A program made the position numbers and the translations under genes. This document shows positions 26,297 through 35,395 of a stretch of DNA of 64,000 nucleotides, piece by piece. Source of the stretch: Acetobacter aceti. Lineage in GTDB: Bacteria > Pseudomonadota > Alphaproteobacteria > Acetobacterales > Acetobacteraceae. A model generated the notes under the pieces. That model was not told the origin of the DNA and ran no database searches. It worked only from the letters and a program-made list of their open reading frames with translations. The stretch is taken from positions 496,001 to 560,000 of the forward strand of contig NZ_CP014692.1 of the NCBI RefSeq assembly GCF_002005445.1, given 5' to 3'. Position 1 is the first letter of the stretch. Each line of letters starts with the position of its first letter.

Positions 26297-27081
26297 TTCA
26301 GTCCTGTCAGTGTCTGCAGCATTTCATCGGAAGCGGTGATGACTTTACTGTTCATTTCGTAAGCACGCTGGGCCGTGATGAGATCCGTGATTTCGGTCAC
26401 CACATTGACGTTGGATTCTTCAACATAACCCTGACGGATATCGCCGAAACCAACGCTCTGGCCCGTGCCGGTGATGGCGTTGCCTGATGATTGCGTCTCG
26501 GTGAACAGGTTCTGGCCCATGGCAGCCAGACCGTTTTCATTCTGGAAGGTCGCCATCTGAAGCTGGCCGACAACCGTGGACTGCGTCTGGCCGGACACTG
26601 TCACCTGCACCTGACCGGTCTGATCGATCGTGACGGTCTGGGCATTGTTCGGAACTGTAATGCCGGGACTGACCGGATATCCATCCGCCGTCACGATCTG
26701 TCCCGTGTCGGAAAGAGAGAATGTGCCGTCACGGGTGTAGGCATATTCACCGGAAGGCAGGGTGACCTGAAAATAACCCGGGCCTTCGATGGCGAGATCA
26801 AGACTGTTGCTCGTCTGCTCCAGAGTGCCCTGCGCATTGATGCGGTAGATGCCGGCAGTGCGCACACCAAGTCCGACCTGCGCACCGGCAGGGACAAGCG
26901 TGCCGCTATCGGAGCTCATCGTGCCGACACGGCGGATATCCTGATAAATCAGATCCTGAAATTCCGCCCGGCGACGCTTGAAGCCCGTCGTCGTCATGTT
27001 GGCGATATTGTTGGCGATGACCTCCACATTCGTCTGCTGGGCCTGCATGCCGGTTCCGGCAATGTCGAGAGAACGCATCAT
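26293..27081 (-). CDS. flgG: Flagellar distal rod protein FlgG
   Basis: A 262-residue rod protein with the N-terminal heptad region and the rod signature NVEVIANNIANMTTTGFKRRR, the FlgG-specific GTMSSDSG...PAGAQVGLGV insertion, and the C-terminal SNVNVVTEITDLITAQRAYEMN helix that packs inside the rod. Length equals the family norm. It follows flgF after 42 bp and overlaps flgA. Confidence 0.96.
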   Translation of the reverse strand: MMRSLDIAGTGMQAQQTNVEVIANNIANMTTTGFKRRRAEFQDLIYQDIRRVGTMSSDSGTLVPAGAQVGLGVRTAGIYRINAQGTLEQTSNSLDLAIEGPGYFQVTLPSGEYAYTRDGTFSLSDTGQIVTADGYPVSPGITVPNNAQTVTIDQTGQVQVTVSGQTQSTVVGQLQMATFQNENGLAAMGQNLFTETQSSGNAITGTGQSVGFGDIRQGYVEESNVNVVTEITDLITAQRAYEMNSKVITASDEMLQTLTGLK

Positions 27082-27123
27082 GTCGGTAAGCTTTCGTCTG
27101 TGTCAGATCGGGATGGAACAAGA

Positions 27124-27864
27124 TCAGGATTGGGTCTGGGTAAGCTTGTCGATCGCATTCTGGCGACGCGTGGATTCGCTCTCGACAAGATTGGCTGTAA
27201 TCTGGAAATCACGTTGCAGTTCAACAAGATTTGTCGTCTCGCTCATCATGTTGACATTGCTGCCCTCCAGCATGCCCTGCCGGAACTCCTTGACCTCCAT
27301 CTGCGTGGTCGGAGTGTCCGCCTTGAAAAGCTCATTGCCTTCCCCGTGCAGGTCGTAATTGTTGGCCACCCGCACGAGGCCGATTTCCGCAGCGACGCCG
27401 TTTTCCGTGGACATGGTCCCGTCCGAGGAAATGCTGATGGTGCGATCTTGGGGACGCAACGTGACGGGCTGGCCTGTGCGGTCCAGAAGGCTGTTGCCGG
27501 AGGCGTCCGCGACACGACCGTCTGACAGGCGCTGGAAGCGGCCGTTACGGGTCAGACGTACGCCCTGCGTGGTCATCACGGAAAAGAACCCTTCGCCGGT
27601 AATCGCGATATCGAGCGGATTCCCTGTCTGCTGGAGGGCGCCCTGCGTGAAATCACGGTAGGTCGCACGATCCTGCACATAGACTTCCGGATTTTCACCC
27701 GGAGCGTGCGAACCACCCTTCAGTTTGGAAAGGTAATCAGCGAACTGAATGTGGCCTGACTTGAACCCGGCGGTTGAGCCATTGGCAAGATTGTTCGCAA
27801 GCACGCTCATGGCCCGCTGCTCGGCGTCCATGCGTGACAGCGCGATATAGGTCGTGTTGTCCAT
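27124..27864 (-). CDS. flgF: Flagellar proximal rod protein FlgF
   Basis: From the ATG at 27864, preceded by AGAAGGAGA, the protein has 246 residues. It starts MDNTTYIALSRMDAEQRAMSVLANNLANGSTAGFK, the FlgF form of the rod motif, and ends with EGSNVNMMSETTNLVELQRDFQ. It is the first gene of the flgF-G-A-H set and forms part of the proximal rod. The extra upstream 13 codons in frame lack the conserved start. Confidence 0.94.
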   Translation of the reverse strand: MDNTTYIALSRMDAEQRAMSVLANNLANGSTAGFKSGHIQFADYLSKLKGGSHAPGENPEVYVQDRATYRDFTQGALQQTGNPLDIAITGEGFFSVMTTQGVRLTRNGRFQRLSDGRVADASGNSLLDRTGQPVTLRPQDRTISISSDGTMSTENGVAAEIGLVRVANNYDLHGEGNELFKADTPTTQMEVKEFRQGMLEGSNVNMMSETTNLVELQRDFQITANLVESESTRRQNAIDKLTQTQS

Positions 27865-27955
27865 ACGGCAGACGTCTCCTTCTGGAGACACACTGCCGTG
27901 CAAAAATTGACAAACAGTTTCCCGGTCAGGATTCGGTCGTCTGCTTTGCCATTTG

Positions 27956-29182
27956 TCAGGCTGCGGGCGAGCGATCCATCAGCATGCCCGTTACGGCTGA
28001 TTTCAGCGGGGGAAGGGCGTCTGCGACCCGCAGGCCAAGGCTGCGCAGCAGGCGGAACGGTGCGGCGTCATGCGTATAAAGCGTCGCGATTCCGTTTGTG
28101 GCGGCGAAAAGCGGCATCGTGGCGGTGCGGTGTTTCTTCTCGAAACGCCGCAGCACCGAGGCCGAACCGATATCCTGACCGTGGGAGAAGGCCGCTTCGA
28201 CCTCCCCCGCCAGAACTTCCGCGCCGCGCAGGCCCAGATTGAAGCCGTGCGCCGTGATCGGATGCATCCCGACGGCCGCATCTCCCAGAAGCGCCAGCCG
28301 TCTGGCGGCGAAGCGGTGGGCGTAGACGCATTTGAGCGGATAGGCATGGCGTGTGCTGACCAGCCGCATGCTGCCCAGCCGGTTGCCAACGCGCTCCATG
28401 ATCTCGGCGTTGAACGCATCCTGTTCGGTCTGCATCAGGCGCTGGATTTCCGCCGGGGGAAGCGTCAGGACCAGCGAGGATGCGCGTCCGTTTACCGGCA
28501 GAAGCGCGATGGTCTGCCCTTCGGCAAACCACTGGAGCGCGACGTTGTGATGCGGCAGGTCATGCGCCATGCGGCAGACCATCATCATCCGTCCGAAATC
28601 GTGGATTACGGCGCCGATTCCAGCCCGGCGGCGGGTGGGAGAGAACCGACCATCGGCGGCGATGACCAGGCGGGACCGCACCCGGCCTGGCCGGGCTCCC
28701 TGACAGCGGACCACGGCTGTATCGGTATCCTGCCGCACGGTTTCGACCGCTATGTCCGGCAGGAGCGTGATACCCGGCCGCTCCGCCGCTTCTGCGTAAA
28801 GGGCGCGGCGGATCATGTTGTTCGACACCAGCCAGCCCAGAGGCGCTTCCTTCGTTCCGGCAGGATGGTCCGCTTCAAAGATCAGGGGATGATTGCCGTG
28901 ACCCGTTTCGATACGGGCTTCGTTCAGCGGGCAGATGACGCTGTCCGGAATGTGACGCCATGCGCCCAGCCGTTCGAGCAATGCGCGTGCGTGGTAAGTG
29001 AGGGCGATTTCCCGACCATCAAACGCCGGTTCAGACCAGACCGCACCGGGTGCGCGCTCCAGAACGGCCACGGAGACACCGGCGGCATCCAGAGCCAGCG
29101 CGGCAGCAAGGCCGACTGGGCCGCCGCCAACGATGGTTACGTCCCGCTCGGAGGTCATGTCATGATCGGAAAAGATGCTCAT
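27956..29182 (-). CDS. ubiM: FAD-dependent ubiquinone-biosynthesis hydroxylase (UbiH/UbiM type)
   Basis: A 408-residue flavoprotein monooxygenase with DVTIVGGGPVGLAAALALDAAG (FAD Rossmann), RLVIAADGRFSPTRR (DG motif) and LALLGDAAVGMHPITAHGFNLGLRGAE (second FAD motif). UbiH, UbiF and UbiI usually read HP-x-AGQG-x-N; the HPITAHGFN form points to the UbiM branch, which can carry out one or more ring hydroxylations of ubiquinone. It is translated just after the nitroreductase gene (12 bp gap). Membership in the Ubi hydroxylases is sure; the UbiM assignment is by motif memory. Confidence 0.7.
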   Translation of the reverse strand: MSIFSDHDMTSERDVTIVGGGPVGLAAALALDAAGVSVAVLERAPGAVWSEPAFDGREIALTYHARALLERLGAWRHIPDSVICPLNEARIETGHGNHPLIFEADHPAGTKEAPLGWLVSNNMIRRALYAEAAERPGITLLPDIAVETVRQDTDTAVVRCQGARPGRVRSRLVIAADGRFSPTRRRAGIGAVIHDFGRMMMVCRMAHDLPHHNVALQWFAEGQTIALLPVNGRASSLVLTLPPAEIQRLMQTEQDAFNAEIMERVGNRLGSMRLVSTRHAYPLKCVYAHRFAARRLALLGDAAVGMHPITAHGFNLGLRGAEVLAGEVEAAFSHGQDIGSASVLRRFEKKHRTATMPLFAATNGIATLYTHDAAPFRLLRSLGLRVADALPPLKSAVTGMLMDRSPAA

Positions 29183-29194
29183 GACGACCAGTTC

Positions 29195-29800
29195 TTAATC
29201 CTTGTCGGCGTCGAAGGAAACCGGCTCGCCCGTCCAGTCCGCCACGTAAGGCGCGACAGGGCGGCGTCTGGGTTCATGGTCCGTCTTCTCTGGAGTGCCG
29301 ACAAAGAAGAAGCCTGCGAGCGCATGCGGGGCCGGAAAGCCGAGTTCTTCCGCCAGCACGGGATCATAGGCGACATCGCCGGAGACCCACACCGCGCCAT
29401 AGCCGGCCGCATGGAGGGCATTCAGAAGATTCATGCCCGCAGCCCCGACCGCGAGTTCCTGCTCCAGCAGGGGAATCTTGTCATCCGGACGCAGATGCAT
29501 GCCCAGAACGATGGTCATCGGCATGGTGGAAAACCGCTTGTAGCGCTTCTCAAGCTTCTTCGGGTCCGGATCGGCATGAAGCCGCTTCATGCTCTCGACA
29601 ATCTTTTCGGCGAGTTTGACGCGGGCGTCGCCTTTGACGACCACCAGCCGCCAGGGGCGCAGCTTGCCGTGGTCGGGCGCACGCATGACGGCTGAGAGAA
29701 TGGTTTCCAGCTCTTCACCCTTGGGGGCGGGTTTTGTCAGGGCATCGGTGGAGGCGCGAGACAGAAGCGACTCAAGCGCGATATGGGCGTGTTTGTTCAT
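29195..29800 (-). CDS. Nitroreductase family protein (YdjA-like)
   Basis: From the ATG at 29800, with GGAG eight bases upstream, the protein has 201 residues. It shows LLSRAST near the N-terminus, AVMRAPDHGKLRPWRLVVVKG (FMN contact), LEQELAVGAAGMNLLNALHAAGYGAVWVSG and the late LAGFFFVGTPE. This is the small single-domain YdjA branch of FMN-dependent nitroreductases; physiological substrates are unknown. It is followed after 12 bp by the quinone hydroxylase gene, so the two probably share a transcript. Confidence 0.85.
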   Translation of the reverse strand: MNKHAHIALESLLSRASTDALTKPAPKGEELETILSAVMRAPDHGKLRPWRLVVVKGDARVKLAEKIVESMKRLHADPDPKKLEKRYKRFSTMPMTIVLGMHLRPDDKIPLLEQELAVGAAGMNLLNALHAAGYGAVWVSGDVAYDPVLAEELGFPAPHALAGFFFVGTPEKTDHEPRRRPVAPYVADWTGEPVSFDADKD

Positions 29801-29911
29801 TGGAGAGGCTCCTTCATGGTCGGGCACCATGACGTAATCGTGGAGGGAAGCCAACTGCGAACCGTTCTCGACTTATGCGGCTCTCCTTCCACAAAACGCG
29901 TATCGGTCTAC

Positions 29912-31207
29912 TCAGTTTCCGTTATCCGGCAGGGTCGATCCCCGTGCGGGAAGGGTCAGGGCAGTGATCAGCGTGCAGCAGGCGCAGGCCGAGACATACC
30001 AGGCAAACCAGCTTTCATGGCCCGCGTGTCTGCACCAGAGCGCGATATATTCCGCCGTGCCGCCGAAGACCGACACGGTGACGGCGTAGGGGAACGCGAC
30101 ACCCAGGGCGCGGATACGCGTCGGGAAGAGTTCGGCTTTCACAATGGCGTTAATCGAGGTGTAACCCGACGCCATCAGCAGGGCGACGGTGATCAGGGCA
30201 AAGGCTCCAAGCTTGGAATGGGTGTCAGCCAGCAGGGTCATCAGAGGAACGGTGCAGAGCGTTCCCAGCACGCCGAACGAAATCAGCAGAGGCTTGCGGC
30301 CGATACGGTCAGACAAGGCGCCGAACAGAGGCTGAGCCACCGCGAAGACCAGAAGCGAGGCGGAGGAGATCAGCGTCGCCTCGTCCTTGCCGAAGCCCAG
30401 TGAGTTGGCGAGGAATTTCTGCATGTAGATGGTGTAGGTGTAGAACGCGACCGTCCCGCCGAGCGTCAGGCCCACGACCGTCATCACGGCGCGCTTGTGA
30501 CGCAGCAGGACTTTCAGGCCGCCGCCTTCCTGCGCCTGTTCGGATTTCTTGAAGGCGCTGCTCTCCTCCATGTTCCGACGTAGCCAGAAAATCAGAACGG
30601 CTCCGGCGGCGCCAAGCAGAAAAGGGATGCGCCAGCCCCATGCGTTGATCTGCTCTGGTGTCAGAAACAGATATTGCATGAGGAGGAGCACGGCCATCGC
30701 CCCGAGCTGCCCCGTGATCAGGGTGACGTAGAGAAAGCCAGACCAGAAGCCACGATGCTCGGGCTGCGAGACTTCTGCGATATAGGTCGCCGAAGCGCCG
30801 TATTCTCCACCCAGACTCAGCCCCTGAACCAGACGCGCCAGAACGAGGATGATCGGCGCTGCCAGGCCGATCTGGGCATAGGTCGGGCACAGGGCGATGG
30901 CCAGCGAGCCGATGCACATGGCGGCGACCGACAGGGTGAGAGCACGTTTGCGTCCATACTGATCGGCGACGACGCCCATCAGCCAGCCGCCGACGGGCCG
31001 CATCAGAAAGCCTACGGCGAAGACCGCCGCGGTGTTCAGAAGCTCGGCGGTGTGGTCGTGCCCGGGGAAGAAGGCGTGCGCGAAGTAGAGAGCGAAGGCC
31101 GAATAGACATACCAGTCAAAATATTCGAGCAGATTGCCTGCCGATCCGGAAAAGATACCCCGCAGGCGCTGGAGGTTGGTCATCTGGTCGGGAGCGGATG
31201 GTGTCAT
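29912..31207 (-). CDS. MFS transporter, metabolite:H+ symporter family (KgtP-like)
   Basis: A 431-residue, 12-helix carrier of the MHS group: GNLLEYFDWYVYSAFALYFA in helix 1, FLMRPVGGWLMGVVADQYGRKRAL in loop 2-3, and RLVQGLSLGGEYGASATYIAEVS in helix 4. Close relatives import 2-oxoglutarate, citrate, shikimate or betaine with protons. The arrangement resembles KgtP most, but substrate is an inference. It is separated from the AlgE-type gene by a hairpin, so it probably has its own promoter. Confidence 0.78.
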   Translation of the reverse strand: MTPSAPDQMTNLQRLRGIFSGSAGNLLEYFDWYVYSAFALYFAHAFFPGHDHTAELLNTAAVFAVGFLMRPVGGWLMGVVADQYGRKRALTLSVAAMCIGSLAIALCPTYAQIGLAAPIILVLARLVQGLSLGGEYGASATYIAEVSQPEHRGFWSGFLYVTLITGQLGAMAVLLLMQYLFLTPEQINAWGWRIPFLLGAAGAVLIFWLRRNMEESSAFKKSEQAQEGGGLKVLLRHKRAVMTVVGLTLGGTVAFYTYTIYMQKFLANSLGFGKDEATLISSASLLVFAVAQPLFGALSDRIGRKPLLISFGVLGTLCTVPLMTLLADTHSKLGAFALITVALLMASGYTSINAIVKAELFPTRIRALGVAFPYAVTVSVFGGTAEYIALWCRHAGHESWFAWYVSACACCTLITALTLPARGSTLPDNGN

Positions 31208-31305
31208 TGCGGCTTATATCCCGGAAAAAAGCGACAGAAAGAATGTGGATCAACTGACTGGAATCCGGGAGATCACAAAGATTTCCCTTCAGCAATTTTG
31301 AGTGA

Positions 31306-31332
31306 GCAGCCTGCATGGTGGTGGCAGGCTGC
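31306..31332 (-). terminator. Hairpin after the AlgE-type gene
   Basis: GCAGCCTGC pairs perfectly with GCAGGCTGC over a 9-nt loop, 25 bp downstream of the porin stop codon. No strong T-tract follows on the minus strand. Confidence 0.45.
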
Positions 31333-31356
31333 TGATGGTTCCGATGCGTTACAGGA

Positions 31357-33129
31357 TCAGAAGGTCAGTTCAAGGTTGCTCTGGACGTAAGCGCCGGACG
31401 AAGCGCCTGCCTTGATCATCGCTTTGCCGGCAAAGATGTATTCGCCGTCAAGGCTGAGCGTAATGTGGCGGGTTGCGCGCCATGTGAAACTGGCCTGTGG
31501 GAGTGTGGCTGTATAGCCGCCATGCGGACGAAGGCCGTAAGCGGCCGTCGGGTTGGAATAGATGGCGTCATTGGTGCTGTTGCGCCAGACGACGGGGACT
31601 TTCGCCAGCAGGGTGGTGTTGGGCGTGGGAGACATGGTGAGGATCGGCCCGACATCAATCAGGTTCTGGTTGCCCAGATAGGTGCTTATATCCAGATAGT
31701 AGGCCGAGGGCACGAAGGGCGACATATAGCTGCCCCACGAACTGTTCCGGCCTTTTGTGTAGTCGCCGCCGGAGATGTCATCCGCCTGAATGCCGATGGC
31801 CGGGCGTCCCCACCATTTGGCGAAACGCCACGAGGCCTGCGCGTTGAAAGAGTAGGCGCTGACGGCGCGGGACGGGCCGTGATTGGCTTCGTTGAAATAG
31901 CCCCCCTGCCACGAGCCGCCGAGGGAGAATTCGAGCGGTCCGGCATTGCCCCAGACACGCATGCCGGGCGTGTCACGACGTGTGGAGCCGTTCAGCACGC
32001 CTTTCTGCTGTGCAATCTGAGCAGACGCCAGAAGGAAGCCAAGATAGTAGGTGTCGACGAAAACTTGGCTTTTTTTACCCAGAAAAGTGAATGACGGGAC
32101 GGCGTAGGAGGTGTAGGCGCCAAACAGTCTTGTTCTGTATCCGACCTGATCGCTGAATGGGACATTCTTCAATGTCCAGTTGGTCATGGTCAGATCGAAG
32201 AAATCCACCCGGAAGTTTTTCCAGAATGAATAGGCGCGGATACCGTTCCATGAATAGGGAATCGTTGGATAGACAGAGCCGGCGGTGAAGTAGGGCGGTG
32301 CATCTAAAAAGGTCATCCTTCCGACCATGACGCCCATATTGGCGTTGAGAAGATGGCCCTTGATTTCCACAAAGGCCTGTTGCGCGTCGAGTTTGCTGCG
32401 CCAACGACCGTTATTATAGCCATAATAATTCGTGCCGCCTGCCTGACCGCTCATGAGTTCGCCATAGAGACGGACATGTTCGCCCAGATGGAGATCGGCG
32501 CCGACGTTCCAGCGGAAGTTGTTGCGATAGGCCGGGTCTTTCTTGGTCTGTCCGAAGCCCGCCCGCTGGTCATAGTAATTGTGCTGACGGAAATTGCCGC
32601 TGAACGACAGATAGATTGAGCCGCTGTCATTAAGCGGGATGTATTTCAGGGGATCCATCACATCGATGCGGTTCTTCTTGTCCCGCAGGTTCGACCAGTC
32701 TTCCGCCCAGCGGGACACGGCGTAATAGCCGACAGTGCCCCAGCCGGACGCCGCGCCAGTGTTGGAGTTGAAGATGCCCCATGGTCCCTGGTGCAGCAGT
32801 GCCGGATTGAGCTGCTGTTTTGTCAGCGCCAGAGTCTGCGGCTGGGCATAGTTTTCCGGGCGCGATTCCAGTGGAGGCAGAAGGCTGCTGCTCCAAGGAT
32901 TCGGCTTTTTGGCCTGGCCAGGCAAGATTCCGGAAGTGCCGCGGTATTCCTCTGGGATCTGTGATTGGTGGTTCACATTGGCGTTGGGTGCCGTCTCAGC
33001 CATGGCGGACACTGCACATATGCAGGGAATCCCGCTCAGAATAGTCGAGAGGACCAGATGCCGAAGAGGAAAACCGCGCAGTTTTCCAGATGGGGAGGAG
33101 GAAAGTGTGATGTGATGTTTGTTTTTCAT
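31357..33129 (-). CDS. Alginate-export (AlgE-type) family outer-membrane beta-barrel
   Basis: From the ATG at 33129 the protein has 590 residues with a long signal peptide ending AVSAMA-ETA. The barrel part starts around residue 115 with GTVGYYAVSRWAEDW and shows NFRWNVGADLHLGEHVRLYGELMSGQ...RSKLDAQQAFVEIKG, which is the AlgE/PF13372 pattern, plus a C-terminal aromatic-ended strand NLELTF. Acetic acid bacteria carry several such proteins as general porins; no alginate genes are nearby. An upstream ATG at 33174 would add 15 basic residues and has no ribosome site. Confidence 0.78.
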   Translation of the reverse strand: MKNKHHITLSSSPSGKLRGFPLRHLVLSTILSGIPCICAVSAMAETAPNANVNHQSQIPEEYRGTSGILPGQAKKPNPWSSSLLPPLESRPENYAQPQTLALTKQQLNPALLHQGPWGIFNSNTGAASGWGTVGYYAVSRWAEDWSNLRDKKNRIDVMDPLKYIPLNDSGSIYLSFSGNFRQHNYYDQRAGFGQTKKDPAYRNNFRWNVGADLHLGEHVRLYGELMSGQAGGTNYYGYNNGRWRSKLDAQQAFVEIKGHLLNANMGVMVGRMTFLDAPPYFTAGSVYPTIPYSWNGIRAYSFWKNFRVDFFDLTMTNWTLKNVPFSDQVGYRTRLFGAYTSYAVPSFTFLGKKSQVFVDTYYLGFLLASAQIAQQKGVLNGSTRRDTPGMRVWGNAGPLEFSLGGSWQGGYFNEANHGPSRAVSAYSFNAQASWRFAKWWGRPAIGIQADDISGGDYTKGRNSSWGSYMSPFVPSAYYLDISTYLGNQNLIDVGPILTMSPTPNTTLLAKVPVVWRNSTNDAIYSNPTAAYGLRPHGGYTATLPQASFTWRATRHITLSLDGEYIFAGKAMIKAGASSGAYVQSNLELTF

Positions 33130-33998
33130 TCTTTTTGCAGCCTGACGCCGTCGAAACCTATGCTGCTCTTGCATGGCAGCTAATACATACGCTGCACGTA
33201 TATTTATGTTTCGTCACATCGAGAAATCGTGTGGTCATCATGAAGTGAAGTATTGTGATGAATTTATCACAGAGATGTGTCGATAATGCAGAATTGAGGC
33301 GCTGCTGATGCGGGATGCTTTAATAATACGGAAGATTCGGCTGGATTGCGAAAAGCCCACGTATATTCGAAACTGAAATGAAATAATAACGATCTTATAT
33401 GGTGATATTGAGTGGTGATTTGTTGATGAAAGATGTCGTGTTTACAGAAAATTTTCTGCTGGAGCGATGAAACTATGGGTTTTGGGCAGTTCGATGAAGC
33501 ATAAGAAAACCTGTTCAGGTTGTACGATCGCGGTAACAAATCCTGTCGGTGATCCCGAAGTCGTTTCTGGAGACAGGCTTTCAGCGGGGGATATATTGGG
33601 GTGAGATAAGAATTATATAGAGTGAGTCAGATTAATTTATAGTTGTGGTTTTTGTTCTTTTGCAGATTATTTATAATAATAGTGCCGCACTTGCTGATTG
33701 CTCCATCATCGATATGAATATGACGATGCCTCAGAGCCCTTTTGGAAAAGGCTTGGAGTCCCGATATGGAATGAAATCAATTCTCTGCATCAATGGAAAA
33801 ATAGCGGAAAGCCGGCCTTTTCGGGGGTATGTATGTGCTTCGTAAGGCCGACTCACCGCCAGATGATGAATTTCCAAAAGGGCTCTCACTGAGAGAACTA
33901 CCAGCGCTATTGATGTGACTATCAAGGCGGCATATGTTTCCTAATACGAAATATATTTTCTTTAAAAAGAAATCGCTGCTGTTGCGGGAATCGAGCCG
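33130..33998. other. AT-rich intergenic region with a repeat element
   Basis: About 870 bp without a convincing gene between the divergent AlgE-type and FAD-oxidase genes. The only structured feature seen is the 154-bp repeat at 33733-33886; a few short open frames have no recognisable product. Confidence 0.6.
33733..33886. repeat. MITE-like repeat, copy B with perfect terminal inverted repeats
   Basis: The element is bounded by AGAGCCCTTTTGGAAA and TTTCCAAAAGGGCTCT, a perfect 16-bp terminal inverted repeat, and its interior is 87% identical (hand count) to the repeat at 10537-10671. A diverged copy with related ends lies at 20824-20976. No transposase is inside and no clear target duplication was found. 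Confidence 0.75.
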
Positions 33999-35333
33999 GT
34001 GCAAAAATTCGTGACTACGCTAAATGAGTTGGCAAAAGGGCGCGCTTCCGAACTTGTCATGGAGCCCTACTGGTGGCGACCGATGCCATCGGAGACGACG
34101 GATGCAGCCCAAATTCCTGAAAAAACCGACGTTGTCATTGTTGGATCAGGCTTCACTGGATTGTCGGCGGCGCTGACACTTGCCCGCGAAGGGCGCTCCG
34201 TGACTGTTCTGGAAGCCGGGCGTCCGGGGTTTGGCGCCTCGACACGCAATGGCGGTCAGGTCGGGTCAGGCAACCAGAAATTCAGAGTGGCAACGCTCAT
34301 TGAAATGATGGGTGTCAGAAAAGCGGAAGCCATGCTGCGTGAGGGCGTGGCGATGCTTGACCATATCGATGCGCTTGTTCAGGACTTGAAAATTGACTGC
34401 TTCTTCATGCGGTGCGGCCGATTCCGTGGTGCTGTCCGACCGGCGCATTATGAAACAATGTCACGTGATATGGAAGATTTGCGACGGCACGCGAGAGTGG
34501 ATTCCTTTATGGTTCCCCGGTCGGAGCAGCATCGGGAAATCGACACTGATTATTTCTTTGGCGGCGCGGTTCTGCCTCAGGATGCTTCACTTCACCCCGG
34601 TCTCTATCATGCGGGCCTGTCGAATGCGGCTATAAAAGCCGGTGCACGGATCATAGGACATACAGCAGTGATTGCTGTGCAGCCCGAAGCCGGTGGCTTT
34701 TGTGTTCATACGCAGCGTAGACCAGTGTGGGCACGGAATGTCATCGTTGCGACCAATGGATACCGTCAGGATTTCAACAAGTTTTGTCATAAACGGATTG
34801 TTCCGGTGACATCTTCCCTGATCGCCACGGCCCCTATGGGTGGAGAGCGGTTGAATGCGCTCTTTCCGTCCGGACGTGTCTACGGCAATTCTGCTCGTGT
34901 TTTCTCCTATTTCCGTAAAGCGCCGGATGAGCCGCGCATCATCTGGGGCGGTCGCGCGGGAAGAAATGCCGGGGAGATGGATCCACGCGCCTATGCTCAT
35001 CTGGCCAGGGATATGCTGAAGGTGTTTCCGCACATTGGCGATGTGGAGGTCACACACGCCTGGTCGGGACGCATTGGCTATACGTTTGATGAGTTTCCAC
35101 ATCTGGGGCGTACACCGGACGGTATTCATTATGCGATGGGATATTGTGGAACGGGCGTGTCGCGTTCCACCTGGTTCGGTCGCAAGATAGCCCTGCAACT
35201 TGTTGGGAAATCTGAGGGTTTTTCGGAATTTACAGGATTGCGATTTCCTTCGCATCCTTTCCATGCCCTCGCACCGATGGCCGTGCCATTTTTTGAGAAG
35301 TGGTATCAGGCGAAGGATGCATTGGAAAAATAA
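33999..35333 (+). CDS. FAD-dependent amine/amino-acid oxidase (DadA/PuuB-like)
   Basis: Starting at GTG 33999 (GGGAA eight bases upstream) the protein has 444 residues. The FAD site is DVVIVGSGFTGLSAALTLAREG (about residues 44-65), followed by GASTRNGGQVGSGNQ, a segment typical of PuuB and related DAO-fold oxidases. A C-terminal GYCGTGVSRSTWFG closes the FAD site. Relatives oxidise gamma-glutamylputrescine, N-methyl amino acids or D-amino acids. It is convergent with amtB and borders the methylamine island, so an amine or N-methylated substrate is likely but not proven. Confidence 0.75.
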   Translation: MQKFVTTLNELAKGRASELVMEPYWWRPMPSETTDAAQIPEKTDVVIVGSGFTGLSAALTLAREGRSVTVLEAGRPGFGASTRNGGQVGSGNQKFRVATLIEMMGVRKAEAMLREGVAMLDHIDALVQDLKIDCFFMRCGRFRGAVRPAHYETMSRDMEDLRRHARVDSFMVPRSEQHREIDTDYFFGGAVLPQDASLHPGLYHAGLSNAAIKAGARIIGHTAVIAVQPEAGGFCVHTQRRPVWARNVIVATNGYRQDFNKFCHKRIVPVTSSLIATAPMGGERLNALFPSGRVYGNSARVFSYFRKAPDEPRIIWGGRAGRNAGEMDPRAYAHLARDMLKVFPHIGDVEVTHAWSGRIGYTFDEFPHLGRTPDGIHYAMGYCGTGVSRSTWFGRKIALQLVGKSEGFSEFTGLRFPSHPFHALAPMAVPFFEKWYQAKDALEK

Positions 35334-35364
35334 GCGAAGACACGAAGGTAATCTGAAGCAGGAA

Positions 35365-35388
35365 GGGCCACATCTTCGGATGTGGCCC
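35365..35388. terminator. Bidirectional terminator between FAD oxidase and amtB
   Basis: GGGCCACATC and GATGTGGCCC form a perfect 10-bp stem closed by a stable TTCG tetraloop, between two convergent genes. Moderately T-rich sequence lies on both sides. Confidence 0.7.
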
Positions 35389-35395
35389 CGTTCTG

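Noticed and set aside
26491..27525. Plus-strand frame over flgG and flgF
   Set aside because: Antisense shadow of two certain flagellar genes.
28070..29695. 541-codon plus-strand frame over the quinone hydroxylase and nitroreductase
   Set aside because: Antisense shadow; both minus-strand genes have complete conserved motifs.
33698..33925. Small proteins encoded on both strands of the 154-bp repeat
   Set aside because: Differences between repeat copies are spread over all codon positions and both strands are open, so translation is not supported.
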